A stretch of DNA of 64,000 nt, from NCBI RefSeq assembly GCF_900109225.1, contig NZ_FNZK01000017.1:51957-115956 (forward strand). Reading direction: 5' to 3'. The notes beneath the pieces are model-generated. The model saw only the letters and a program-made list of their open reading frames with translations, was not told the DNA's origin and searched no databases. A program made the translations under genes and the position numbers. Of the stretch, positions 26,724 through 35,659 are shown one piece after another. Position 1 is the stretch's first letter. Each line of letters begins with the position of its first letter. Origin of the DNA: Propionispira arboris. Lineage in GTDB: Bacteria > Bacillota > Negativicutes > Selenomonadales > Selenomonadaceae.

Positions 26724-26867
26724 TTAAACTTTCTGACTTTTCACAGCAGCATTCATATGTAAACGACAAAATCCTCCCGCTTTTTCTTCTATACAATTTA
26801 CACAAGATGGATGAGCACAGGTGTTGATTCCTATAGTTTCGGTTGATATGAATTTATAGCAAATCAA
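26724..26867 (-). CDS. Small Cys-rich protein in the uronate operon (unrecognised)
   Basis: 47 aa, translated directly from the sequence. A TTG start at 26867 lies eight bases after GGGGAG; the ribosome site sits only a few bases after the uxaC stop. The protein contains CAHPSCVNCIEEKAGGFCRL followed by H, that is C-x4-C-x2-C-x8-C-x2-H, a likely zinc or metal site, and ends KSQKV. No family recognised. The tight position between uxaC and the symporter and the good ribosome site argue that it is translated. It could be a decayed zinc-ribbon gene instead. Confidence 0.5.
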   Translation of the reverse strand: MICYKFISTETIGINTCAHPSCVNCIEEKAGGFCRLHMNAAVKSQKV

Positions 26868-26887
26868 AACCTATGCTCCCCATAATT

Positions 26888-28291
26888 TTAAGCTTTATCT
26901 AAGTTAAAATATCTGTGAGCATTATTATAAGAAATATCTTGAACCAGCTTGCCTAAGGCTTTGATATCATTTGGATATTCACCATTTTCTACCCAAGTGC
27001 CAATGAGATCGCATAAGATTCTTCTGAAATATTCATGTCTTGCATAAGACAAGAAGCTGCGAGAATCCGTAAGCATACCGATAAAGTTACCAAGAATAGA
27101 CAGATTGGCGAGACTGATGAGTTGTTCCTGCATACCTGTTTTGGTATCATTGAACCACCATGGACAACCATGTTGAATTTTGCCTGCCACTTCCGGTCCC
27201 TGAAAACTGCCAATAATGGAGCCAAGCATTGCATTATCATTTGGATTTAAAGAGTATAAAACCACTTTTGGTAAATTACCTGTTTTATTTAAAGCATCTA
27301 ATAAATGAACAAGACCTTCACCGCAATTATATGACGCAATACAATCAAATCCCGTATCAGGTCCTTGTTTTATAAACTCTGCCGTATTATTATCGCGCAA
27401 TGCACTATAATGAATTTGCATAACCCAGTCATGTTTTTTATATTCTTTACCAACAGCTAGAAGCAATGCTGTTTTATAGATTTCAATGTCCTCCGTTGTT
27501 AAAGCTTGACCCGCTAAAGCTTTTTTCAAAACTTGATTCGCATCACCTTCACGATAGAAAACATATTCTAAGGCATGGTCACTCGCACGACCGCCAACTT
27601 CATTAAAATAGGCAATTCGTTTTGCAAGAGCTTCTTCCAAAGCTGTCATTGAATTGATTTCAATACCGCTGACTTCAGCTAATTTTTTTATGTATTCGCT
27701 AAATTCCGGTTTTTCAATCCGCATAGCTTTGTCCGGACGAAACGAAGGAATAACACTGGCACTGCATTTACCTTCTGCTTTGATCTTTTTATGCCATTTT
27801 AAATCATCGATTGGATCATCGGTTGTACCAATTGTTTTTACATTGGATTGTTTGATGATACCTAATACGGAAAGTTCATCTTTTTCCAATTGTTTATTGC
27901 ATGAATCCCAAATTTCATCGGCTGTATCCCCAGATAAAGGCTTATCGCAATGGAAATAACGCTGTAATTCAAGATGCGTCCAATGATACAAAGGATTGCC
28001 AATTGCTTTTGGCATAGCTTCTGCAAATTTTTGGAATTTTTCTCGAGCGGAAGATTCTGTACCCGTAATGTATTTTTCAGCTACGCCATTAGCACGGATC
28101 ATCCGCCATTTGTAATGATCGCCGCCGAGCCAAGCTTCCGTAATACTTGAGAACTTATGGTTCTCCGCAATTTGCTGCGGGTTGATATGGCAGTGATAAT
28201 CAATAATTGGCATTTGTTTCGCATACTCATGAAATAAAACCTTCGCTGTTTGTGTTGATAACAAAAAATCTTCATCCATAAAAGTTTTCAC
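26888..28291 (-). CDS. uxaC: Uronate isomerase UxaC
   Basis: 467 aa, normal family length. Amidohydrolase-superfamily enzyme converting D-glucuronate to D-fructuronate and D-galacturonate to D-tagaturonate. Metal-site motif DYHCHINPQQIAEN at the N-terminus, WLGGDHYKWRMIRANG, TTDDPIDDLKWH, and C-terminal LTDSRSFLSYARHEYFRRILC are all typical. Starts at GTG 28291 after AGGGGG. Downstream of uxaB and the first step of the same pathway. Confidence 0.95.
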   Translation of the reverse strand: MKTFMDEDFLLSTQTAKVLFHEYAKQMPIIDYHCHINPQQIAENHKFSSITEAWLGGDHYKWRMIRANGVAEKYITGTESSAREKFQKFAEAMPKAIGNPLYHWTHLELQRYFHCDKPLSGDTADEIWDSCNKQLEKDELSVLGIIKQSNVKTIGTTDDPIDDLKWHKKIKAEGKCSASVIPSFRPDKAMRIEKPEFSEYIKKLAEVSGIEINSMTALEEALAKRIAYFNEVGGRASDHALEYVFYREGDANQVLKKALAGQALTTEDIEIYKTALLLAVGKEYKKHDWVMQIHYSALRDNNTAEFIKQGPDTGFDCIASYNCGEGLVHLLDALNKTGNLPKVVLYSLNPNDNAMLGSIIGSFQGPEVAGKIQHGCPWWFNDTKTGMQEQLISLANLSILGNFIGMLTDSRSFLSYARHEYFRRILCDLIGTWVENGEYPNDIKALGKLVQDISYNNAHRYFNLDKA

Positions 28292-28310
28292 GATAAATCC
28301 CCCTAATTTT

Positions 28311-28340
28311 TACAAACCGATTCACATAATCGGTTTGTTA
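28311..28340. terminator. Hairpin between uxaB and uxaC
   Basis: ACAAACCGATT / AATCGGTTTGT inverted repeat. The T run is good on the + strand but weak on the minus strand, so in the operon it is more likely a processing or partial-termination hairpin. Confidence 0.5.
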
Positions 28341-28367
28341 TTTTTTTAAAGCAAAATAAATATAGTA

Positions 28368-29828
28368 TTACTCACTCACGAACTGTTCGATAAATTGCTT
28401 CATCCCTAACGTTTTGATGGCCGTTAAATCTTTGCTGACTTCATCCACAAAACCATCATATGTCGTTAAGTCTTCACCCCAGAATTCAGTTTGTTTCGCA
28501 AATAAAGCCGTAAACTCTGCAACTGGTTTATCGAGTCTTGTACCAATGAATTCCATTACTTTTGGATCATCCTGAATTACATAAGCTTCGCCATCGCGGC
28601 TGCCAATCAGTTCACCATTTATAAAAGAACCACTACGATAAAAGGCAATCAATGCCGCAAAAGAGAATGTCAAGAATTTAGGCACCGAATGCTGCGCACG
28701 ATAATGATCTTTGAATGTCGGTAAAATCCTCGTTCTCCATTTGGAGACAGAATTCAACGCAATCGATAATAACGCATGTTTTACAAACGGATTTTGGAAA
28801 CGTTCAAAAACAGAATTGGCAAACTGAACCGCTTCTTCTTTCGATAATTCTACCGTTGGTACAATTTCGGTCATAACTGTTTTGGAGATGAATTTATACA
28901 TCGTTTCATCTTCCATACATTGCCTAACATAATCATGTCCTGCCAAATAAGCACCTAAAACCATCGATGTATGTGTTCCATTTAAGATGCGAACCTTCGT
29001 ATCACGATATGGTTTTAAATCTTTGGTCAGAACGATTGAGATTGTATCACTACTCCAAGGGAGCTGCGCCGCTAGATCTCTTTCTGGTTCTACCACCCAC
29101 AGGCCAAAAGGTTCGGCAGCCGTAAGCAGATCATCTCGATAGCCAAATTTCTTCTGCAGTTCATCCACTTCATCTTTTGGATAGCCTGTAACAATCCGAT
29201 CAACTAAAGTATCACAAAATGTATTAGCACTGCAAATCCACTGGGCGAATTCTTCTTCTAACTGCCAAAGCTTACTATAACCCAAAATACATTCTTTTAA
29301 TTTCTGACCATTACCCTCAATGAGTTCAAGTGGCAGTAAAATAAGGCCTTTCGCTTTATCACCATGAAATGCTTGGAATCTTTCATATAAAAACTTCGTT
29401 AATTTTGCCGGATACGAAGTTGGTGGTGTCGCAGCCAATACATCAGTTGCATCATATACAATCCCCGCTTCCGTAGTATTGGAAACAACATACTCAAGTG
29501 AATCAAGTTTAGCCAAAGCCATAAATTCATCATATTGTTCATAGGAGCCGATTACTTTTTGAATACAGTGAACAAGACGATTTTCAACATATACTTTGCC
29601 ATCTTTCAATCCCCGCAAAGATACCGTATAAACATTTTTTTGTTCATTGAATTTCTCTAAAGTACCTTTACGAGGCTTAACAATAGCTACATCACCCTGG
29701 AAAAGACCTTTTTCATTAGAAACATCAATCAAATAATCAATAAAACCTCGCATAAAATTGCCTTCGCCAAATTGAATTACTTTGATCGGATTCTGCGGCT
29801 TTTTGTAGAATTCTTTTATTGTTTTCAT
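28368..29828 (-). CDS. uxaB: Tagaturonate reductase UxaB
   Basis: 486 aa, mannitol dehydrogenase superfamily. VIQFGEGNFMRGFIDYLID is the NAD-binding start; VSNTTEAGIVYD, NGTHTSMVLGAYLAGHD and KHALLSIALNSVSKWRTRILP are UxaB hallmarks, and the catalytic Lys lies in the last. Reduces D-tagaturonate to D-altronate with NADH. No UxaA or KdgK in the window, so the rest of the pathway is elsewhere. RBS GAAGGATG before ATG 29828. First gene of the operon. Confidence 0.93.
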   Translation of the reverse strand: MKTIKEFYKKPQNPIKVIQFGEGNFMRGFIDYLIDVSNEKGLFQGDVAIVKPRKGTLEKFNEQKNVYTVSLRGLKDGKVYVENRLVHCIQKVIGSYEQYDEFMALAKLDSLEYVVSNTTEAGIVYDATDVLAATPPTSYPAKLTKFLYERFQAFHGDKAKGLILLPLELIEGNGQKLKECILGYSKLWQLEEEFAQWICSANTFCDTLVDRIVTGYPKDEVDELQKKFGYRDDLLTAAEPFGLWVVEPERDLAAQLPWSSDTISIVLTKDLKPYRDTKVRILNGTHTSMVLGAYLAGHDYVRQCMEDETMYKFISKTVMTEIVPTVELSKEEAVQFANSVFERFQNPFVKHALLSIALNSVSKWRTRILPTFKDHYRAQHSVPKFLTFSFAALIAFYRSGSFINGELIGSRDGEAYVIQDDPKVMEFIGTRLDKPVAEFTALFAKQTEFWGEDLTTYDGFVDEVSKDLTAIKTLGMKQFIEQFVSE

Positions 29829-30004
29829 ATCACTTCATCCTTCTTTGGAATATTCTCATTATTAAAATCGTTCCGAAATGTAAGTGCTTTATAGAATACA
29901 TCACATTTCGTTTATTCACAAAAGACAAAAATGCTAAATGTACTATTAAAACACTACATTTTACGTGTATCCATAAACTCTTAGGTAAAATAGATATCCT
30001 GCTA

Positions 30005-30053
30005 TGTAAGTACTTACAGTTACTATATTAATCATTAGTAATATGTATGTCAA
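30005..30053 (-). promoter_or_regulatory. Promoter and palindromic operator of the uxaBC operon
   Basis: Minus-strand TTGACA (30053-30048), 17 bp, TAATAT (30030-30025). The perfect 14-bp palindrome TGTAAGTACTTACA (30005-30018) covers the expected start of transcription, an ideal place for a repressor. It resembles operators of GntR or LacI-type sugar-acid regulators, but no regulator gene is adjacent, so the protein is unknown. The 5' untranslated region is about 190 nt with no further structure recognised. Confidence 0.7.
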
Positions 30054-30111
30054 GATAAAAAAAATAAATTCTATAAATATTTGCAATTCCGTCAACATTG
30101 CAATTTTAATC

Positions 30112-30158
30112 AAAAAAAGGTTTTGTCAGGTACCCTAAAAATACCCGACAAAGCCTTG
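30112..30158 (-). terminator. Intrinsic terminator of the DASS transporter gene
   Basis: Minus-strand AAGGCTTTGTCGGGTA pairs with TACCTGACAAAACCTT, followed by a run of seven T. Confidence 0.85.
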
Positions 30159-30203
30159 CTAAAATGAGAATTTTGATCCACTATTTCATTCTATAAATCT
30201 AAA

Positions 30204-31667
30204 TTATAAAACTAACCCTATCCATTTCCAATACGTTGCCCCTAACACTAAAATAAGCAGATATGCAATAATCGTTAGTGGAATCCCTGTTTTTATAAAA
30301 TCCTTTGCCTCAAACGTTTCAGTCCCAAACGCCACCATATTTTGTGGCGCATTGACTGGCAGTATAAAACCAAAACAAATAACATATTGTAGAATCATCG
30401 TCATTCCAATAACATTCATTGGTGAATGGCTTGATGCACCTTGCAGGATAGAAATAATAATCGGAATCATCGCTGCTGACAAAGCAGTCGCACTGGCAAA
30501 TCCTAGATGAATAATAATCAAAAAGGCCGCTAAAATTGCTAAAATATAAAAAGCGGACATATCATATAAACCAAAAACCGAAACGATACCGTTAGCAATC
30601 CAGCTGGCAGCCTTCGTCGACAAAATCGCCGAGCCCAAACTGATTCCTACACCAAACAAAACCAAAGTTCCCCAGCCAATACGAGCCTGAGCTTCTTTCC
30701 AGTTCATAATACCAAATCCCGGCAGCATCATCAATGTAATAGCTACCAGCGTTGTCGAAGATGTATCGAAATTATGCAGAATTTTTTCCGTAGACCAAAA
30801 TCCCAGTAAGATAATCGATATAATCATCAACTTTTTTTCGCTGCTTTTCATGGGTCCAAGTTCTCTTAAAGCTTTTTCTACGGTTTCCTTACCACCGGCT
30901 ATTTCATCCATTTCTGGCGGCATAAGTTTCAATAAAACATAATAAAGAGCAATTGACATAATTAGTGAAAACGGTGCCGCCGCAACAAACCAATCCAGCC
31001 AGCTTATATATTGACCCAATTGTTTTTCAATAAAGCCCAAAGCAATCATATTTTGCGCAGCTGCTGTTTTGATTCCAACATTCCAAATACTATCAGCCTG
31101 CGCAATGGCTATCATCATGACTCCGGCAAACCGACTTTTTTTATCGACACCAAAGGCGGCAATAATTCCCATGACAATTGGTACCATACAAGATACACGC
31201 GCCGTAGTACTTGGCACAAAAAAGCTCAAAATAAAACCAACGATAATGACCCCCGCCAATACTCGATTGGTTTTTGCACCAATTTTCGATAAAACAAACA
31301 ATGCAATTCTTTTATCCAGTCCCGTCTTCATCATCGCCGCAGCAATAAATAAAGCTGCCCCGACCAATGCTAGCGAGGAATTGCTGAATCCAGCCAAAGC
31401 CAGTTCAAGACCTTTACTGGTTCCTAATATTTTATCTGGTTCATTCACATTTGGCGCCGTCCCTAATAAAAAAGCCATTAAGCTCATAATAACCGCAGCA
31501 CTAACTGGATATGATACTGCTTCAGTCATCCAAATCACCACTGAAAAAATCAGGATACCAAGCATTCTATGGCCGGCAGTGGATAGACCATCGGGTGTCG
31601 GTATCAACAGAATTCCCGCTAAAATTAATAATCCAAAAATAAGTCCATGCCGTTTGTATACTGACAT
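30204..31667 (-). CDS. DASS-family carboxylate/Na+ symporter
   Basis: 487 aa, about 12 membrane helices, divalent anion:Na+ symporter family (SdcS, CitT, TtdT type). Motifs: WMTEAVSYPVSAAVIM, FVPSTTARVSCMVPI (the SNT-like substrate/Na+ loop, here STT), and PVNAPQNMVAFGTETFEAKDFIK (second SNT-like loop, NAP). ATG 31667 is chosen because GGAGGGATTTAT precedes it; the ORF continues 43 codons upstream only through a terminator hairpin. The substrate is probably a di- or tricarboxylate, inferred from the family. Confidence 0.85.
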   Translation of the reverse strand: MSVYKRHGLIFGLLILAGILLIPTPDGLSTAGHRMLGILIFSVVIWMTEAVSYPVSAAVIMSLMAFLLGTAPNVNEPDKILGTSKGLELALAGFSNSSLALVGAALFIAAAMMKTGLDKRIALFVLSKIGAKTNRVLAGVIIVGFILSFFVPSTTARVSCMVPIVMGIIAAFGVDKKSRFAGVMMIAIAQADSIWNVGIKTAAAQNMIALGFIEKQLGQYISWLDWFVAAAPFSLIMSIALYYVLLKLMPPEMDEIAGGKETVEKALRELGPMKSSEKKLMIISIILLGFWSTEKILHNFDTSSTTLVAITLMMLPGFGIMNWKEAQARIGWGTLVLFGVGISLGSAILSTKAASWIANGIVSVFGLYDMSAFYILAILAAFLIIIHLGFASATALSAAMIPIIISILQGASSHSPMNVIGMTMILQYVICFGFILPVNAPQNMVAFGTETFEAKDFIKTGIPLTIIAYLLILVLGATYWKWIGLVL

Positions 31668-31718
31668 ATAAATCCCTCCATTTGTATAAATATACAATAA
31701 TATTTGTAAAAGCAAATA

Positions 31719-31744
31719 AAAAAAGCTCCAGAAAAAATCTGGAG
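31719..31744 (-). terminator. Leader terminator upstream of the DASS transporter
   Basis: Minus-strand CTCCAGA-TTTTT-TCTGGAG then TTTTTTTATTTG, about 50 bp before the real start codon. The stretch just upstream (GACACTGCATG, GTAAGGCGGTCTCC) may form an alternative fold, so this could be an attenuator or riboswitch expression platform of a class I do not recognise. Confidence 0.65.
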
Positions 31745-31934
31745 ACCGCCTTACAGTTTTTATGTAAAAACATGCAGTGTCAGGTTTTATGTTCATCTTT
31801 GAACAATACAGCTTTTTAATATGCTATATACTATATACTTTCTATATCTATATATTATATCTCGAAATGATAATTGTCAATAATTATTCATTATACCTAA
31901 ACCGTTTTTTATGAAAAATCTTTATCTTAAAACA

Positions 31935-31985
31935 AAAACGAAACGATACCAACCTAAAATCCCATTGGACATCGCTTCGTTTTCT
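31935..31985 (-). terminator. Intrinsic terminator of the chemoreceptor gene
   Basis: Minus-strand AAAACGAAGCGATGTCCAA pairs with TTGGTATCGTTTCGTTTT; the final T run ends the transcript from 34011. Confidence 0.8.
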
Positions 31986-31989
31986 CTAA

Positions 31990-34011
31990 CTATCTAATAA
32001 ATTGATCGACATGCTTCGTTAACCGATCAGCCATATTTGTTAATTCCTGACTGGAGGCCGCAATTTCTGCCATAGCTTCTGATTGTTTTTCAACCGATCC
32101 GGAAACATTTCTTGTTTGTTTGACCGCTTCGGCACTCACTTGATTAATCCGTTCAACCGACTGGACCATCTTTTCACTATTAGTTGTCATCTGCTGACTA
32201 GCGGAGGAAATTTGCGTTACTTCGCTTGCCACGTCCTTAACTGAAGCAGCTATATCCATAAAGGCACTACCCGCAGAGGCCACCGCATCGGTTCCCATTT
32301 TCACCTCGCGCGTCCCCTCCGACATTGATAATACTGCTAAATTGGTATCCTGCTGAATTTCGTTGATTAGATCCGCTACATTTTGAGCCGATTCCTGCGA
32401 TTGTTCAGCAAGTTTACGTACCTCTTCCGCGACCACAGCAAAACCGCGCCCCTGTTCACCAGCTCGAGCAGCTTCAATCGCCGCATTCAAAGCCAACAAG
32501 TTAGTCTGCCCAGCAATTCCGGCAATCGCATCTACGATTCCGCTGATCTCCTTAGATCGTTCACCTAACTTTGTGACTACATTAGAGGCCTGAATTACGG
32601 CCGTTTCTATTGTATTCATTTGTGTAATCGCACTTGTCACCGCACTACTGCCCGCTTGCGAAAGGGAAATTGCCTGATTTGTCAACTTTGCGGCATTGCC
32701 AGCATTATGTGCCACCTGCTCAATTTTTTGTGCCAGCTGCCCAATTCCATTGGAGGTATCTTCTATCGCCGCGCGCTGTTTTTCAGCTCCGCTTGTCAAT
32801 TCCAGAATTGAGTCCGCGACTTCACTCACGGCTTGTGAAGATTGTTCCCCACTAACCGTGAGCGACCTTGCTGCCTCCGATAAGTGCTGTGCTGAACTGT
32901 TTACATTATCAATCAAGACTTTCAAATGCTCCAACATTTTATTATAACCAATTGCTAAAGAACCGATTTCATCCGTTGCCATCGTTGCTACGACCTTGCT
33001 CAAATCGCCCTTCGCGACATATTCCATAGCCATAACCAATTCACGAATCGGGATGGTAATCCGTTTGGCCAGCTGCGTTGAAAAAAACAAAATAATGATT
33101 AAAACAAGCACGGAAATCCCGCCCACTGTCAGTCCTACTTTGTGTTGTGTATTGGCAATTTCGTCCAGACTTTTCCCCACAAAAAGAACGCCTATTACTT
33201 TTTTATCTAAGCCAAAAATCGGCTTATAACTTGTCGTATACAAATTGCCAAGGATTTCGGCTTGCCCTGTATATTCCTGCCCTGCCCCAATTACTTTTGC
33301 CGCAATTGTCTCATTGAGTTTTGTATTCAAAACACGCTGCCCATCTTTCATAATCGTCGTAGCAACACGCGTATCACCTAAAAATAAAGTCACATCTGTC
33401 CCGAACATCGTCTTCACTTGATCAACCAACGTATCATTGCTAATATAATAACCTACTGAAATAACGCCAATTACTTTTCCTGTTTCATCCTTGACGGGTG
33501 TACCCGCCCGAGCCGAAAATTTCACCACGCTGCCCGATTCAACCGCCGCAAAAGCACTTCCCTTTAGCGCATTTTGAACATTGGCCTGCTTAGCTACATT
33601 ATCACCGCGCGTTGCTTCATGTGTCCTCACAATAACCGTTCCTGTTTCATCCGTGATTGTAGCAAAATCTAGTTTAGACCTTTGCAGCATAGGTCCTACC
33701 GTCTGCAGTACTGCATCTGCATCTTTATTTTTAATTGCAGTCACAACAGCTGGCTGCATCGCAATAAGTGCTCCAAAATTCAAAGCATTGTTTTGATATT
33801 CATCAATTTTAGTAACCAACCCCTGCATACTCTGCTTCACTTGATCATCCATCAAATCTTTATTATGCTGATTCAACAGATAAAGTGCCGGAATTACCGT
33901 TGCAAGAACCGCTGCAAAAGTTAAGCTCACGGTAAATAAAACCAATTTTGTCTTAATACTTGAAATCGTAAAAAAAGACCGTTTTAGTCCTGTTTTCAAT
34001 AAACTATTCAT
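31990..34011 (-). CDS. Methyl-accepting chemotaxis protein with periplasmic Cache domain
   Basis: 673 aa. TM1 around residues 22-45, a large extracytoplasmic Cache-type sensor (single Cache fold: [50 protein letters not shown]), TM2 around 285-310, HAMP, then the signalling domain. The hairpin-tip motif [20 protein letters not shown] with [18 protein letters not shown] is intact. Likely senses a small anionic ligand, by family. No other chemotaxis gene is nearby. Confidence 0.92.
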   Translation of the reverse strand: MNSLLKTGLKRSFFTISSIKTKLVLFTVSLTFAAVLATVIPALYLLNQHNKDLMDDQVKQSMQGLVTKIDEYQNNALNFGALIAMQPAVVTAIKNKDADAVLQTVGPMLQRSKLDFATITDETGTVIVRTHEATRGDNVAKQANVQNALKGSAFAAVESGSVVKFSARAGTPVKDETGKVIGVISVGYYISNDTLVDQVKTMFGTDVTLFLGDTRVATTIMKDGQRVLNTKLNETIAAKVIGAGQEYTGQAEILGNLYTTSYKPIFGLDKKVIGVLFVGKSLDEIANTQHKVGLTVGGISVLVLIIILFFSTQLAKRITIPIRELVMAMEYVAKGDLSKVVATMATDEIGSLAIGYNKMLEHLKVLIDNVNSSAQHLSEAARSLTVSGEQSSQAVSEVADSILELTSGAEKQRAAIEDTSNGIGQLAQKIEQVAHNAGNAAKLTNQAISLSQAGSSAVTSAITQMNTIETAVIQASNVVTKLGERSKEISGIVDAIAGIAGQTNLLALNAAIEAARAGEQGRGFAVVAEEVRKLAEQSQESAQNVADLINEIQQDTNLAVLSMSEGTREVKMGTDAVASAGSAFMDIAASVKDVASEVTQISSASQQMTTNSEKMVQSVERINQVSAEAVKQTRNVSGSVEKQSEAMAEIAASSQELTNMADRLTKHVDQFIR

Positions 34012-34067
34012 CTACCATCACTCCTAAAAAAAATTGCTAAAACATCGTATATCAAACTGTCTTGTAA

Positions 34068-34817
34068 TCAAGGCTGCCGCAGTTGTTCAAACTCCGTAAA
34101 AAAGCTTTTAGAACCCCAATAAGCTGCAATAAAAACAGATACCGAAACAGCTCCCACCAACATAAAAGCAACCATAATTTGATATTTAATGGCATCGGTT
34201 GGTGGCAGACCAGCTAAAATCAGGCCAGTCATCATTCCTGGAAGCTGGACAATTCCCAAGGTTTTCATTGAATCAATACTAGGCAGCATCGCCGACCGAA
34301 TTGTTTGGCGAATAATACTCGTCGCTGCTTCCCTCGACGTGGCCCCCAAACAAAGTTTAATTTCAATTTCCTCACGACGTCGCAAAAAATTTTCTCGCAG
34401 GTTATTAAAAACCAAGCTGGCAGCAATCATGGAGTTACCAACAACCATCCCGCTGATGGGAATCACTTGACTTGGTTGATACTCCACAGCACCAAAAGCC
34501 AATAAAGCCCCAAGCGTAATAACTAAACCAAACAGCAGCGCAAAAAAAGCAATTCGTTGTATATGATAGATCCCCCGGCCTCGTTTCGCTGAGACAACAG
34601 CTGCATTATAGACCATCAACCCTAAAATCAAAGTAGTAACAAAAATATTATTCAAATCAAAAACATACGTTAAAATAAAACCAATGACCGTTAACTGCAA
34701 AACCGCTCTTACGCTGCCAATCATAATATCTTTTTCCAGACCTATTTTATCTTTATAAGACAAATACAGTGCCAACAAAACCAAGGCAAACGTCATAGCC
34801 AAAGAAAGATTTGTCAT
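34068..34817 (-). CDS. fetB: FetB/YbbM-type ABC permease
   Basis: 249 aa, seven membrane helices, UPF0014 family. AVLQLTVIGFILTYVF, PISGMVVGNSMIAASLVFNNL, LGATSREAATSIIRQTIRSAMLPSIDSMKTLGIVQLPGMM-type sequence is diagnostic. In E. coli FetAB exports iron and raises resistance to oxidative stress. The start overlaps the end of the ATPase gene by four bases. Assignment of iron as substrate is by homology only. Confidence 0.85.
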   Translation of the reverse strand: MTNLSLAMTFALVLLALYLSYKDKIGLEKDIMIGSVRAVLQLTVIGFILTYVFDLNNIFVTTLILGLMVYNAAVVSAKRGRGIYHIQRIAFFALLFGLVITLGALLAFGAVEYQPSQVIPISGMVVGNSMIAASLVFNNLRENFLRRREEIEIKLCLGATSREAATSIIRQTIRSAMLPSIDSMKTLGIVQLPGMMTGLILAGLPPTDAIKYQIMVAFMLVGAVSVSVFIAAYWGSKSFFTEFEQLRQP

Positions 34818-35503
34818 ACATCCACGTCCTTACTAGTAAAATAGGCTTCTTTTGTTCCATAAAAAGCAATTTTACCTTTTTCTAAATGTAAAATTTTCTT
34901 TGCTAAACGTTGTGCTTGCACCGCTTGATGCGAAATAAATAAGACCGTCACATTCTTTTCTTCTTGTTCTGCTAAAATCATTTTTTCCACAGCAATGGTA
35001 TTTTCTTCATCAAGGGCCGCTGTAAATTCATCTAAAAGCAGGATATGCGGCTGAATCAGCAAAGAACGAATCAACGCAATGCGTTGCTGCTCCCCTCCCG
35101 AAAGTTCTGTTGGTTTTTTTTGTAAAATACTTTCACTTAAATTCACTTTTTCCAAGTATTGATGTATCACTAAATAATTCGGCTCCGTTTTGAGCAAAAA
35201 GTATGGATATAACAAATTATCAGCTACGGTATCTTCAAACAAATGTGGTTTTTGCATAACATAGCCAATCCGCTTTCTAAGTGCTGTTGGCGAATACGAT
35301 AAAGTATCCCTATCTAAATACATAACTTTGCCCTGGCTGGGACTTTGCAATAGATTCAAAATACGAAACAACGATGTTTTTCCTGAACCAGAACTGCCTA
35401 ACAAACCTATACAATCTTTCTGATATACTTGAAATGAAAGTCCCATCAAAACAGGTATCCCCTTAAATTCAAGCTTTAAATCCACCACATCCAACAACAG
35501 CAT
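34814..35503 (-). CDS. fetA: FetA/YbbL-type ABC ATPase
   Basis: 229 aa, short single-domain ABC ATPase: Walker A GSSGSGKTSLF, signature LSGGEQQR, Walker B ILLLDEFTAALDEEN, H-loop LFISHQAVQ. The Walker B Pro is Phe (DEFTAALD), as in many YbbL proteins. ATG 35503 follows GAGGTG at six bases. Partner of the FetB permease. Confidence 0.85.
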   Translation of the reverse strand: MLLLDVVDLKLEFKGIPVLMGLSFQVYQKDCIGLLGSSGSGKTSLFRILNLLQSPSQGKVMYLDRDTLSYSPTALRKRIGYVMQKPHLFEDTVADNLLYPYFLLKTEPNYLVIHQYLEKVNLSESILQKKPTELSGGEQQRIALIRSLLIQPHILLLDEFTAALDEENTIAVEKMILAEQEEKNVTVLFISHQAVQAQRLAKKILHLEKGKIAFYGTKEAYFTSKDVDV

Positions 35504-35600
35504 CTGGCACACCTCAACTTCTTTAATACAGTATATATTGGTTTATTTAACATTCATCCTCCTTTTCCCTGCATAGCAGCCCATACTTAGGATAAAAACT

Positions 35601-35640
35601 AAAAAAATGCACCTCCTTTACATATAAAAGAGATGCATTA
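35601..35640 (-). terminator. Intrinsic terminator of the Old Yellow Enzyme gene
   Basis: Minus-strand TGCATCTCTTTTA / TAAAGGAGGTGCA then TTTTTTTAG. Confidence 0.8.
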
Positions 35641-35659
35641 TACTATATAGCTTATTTGT

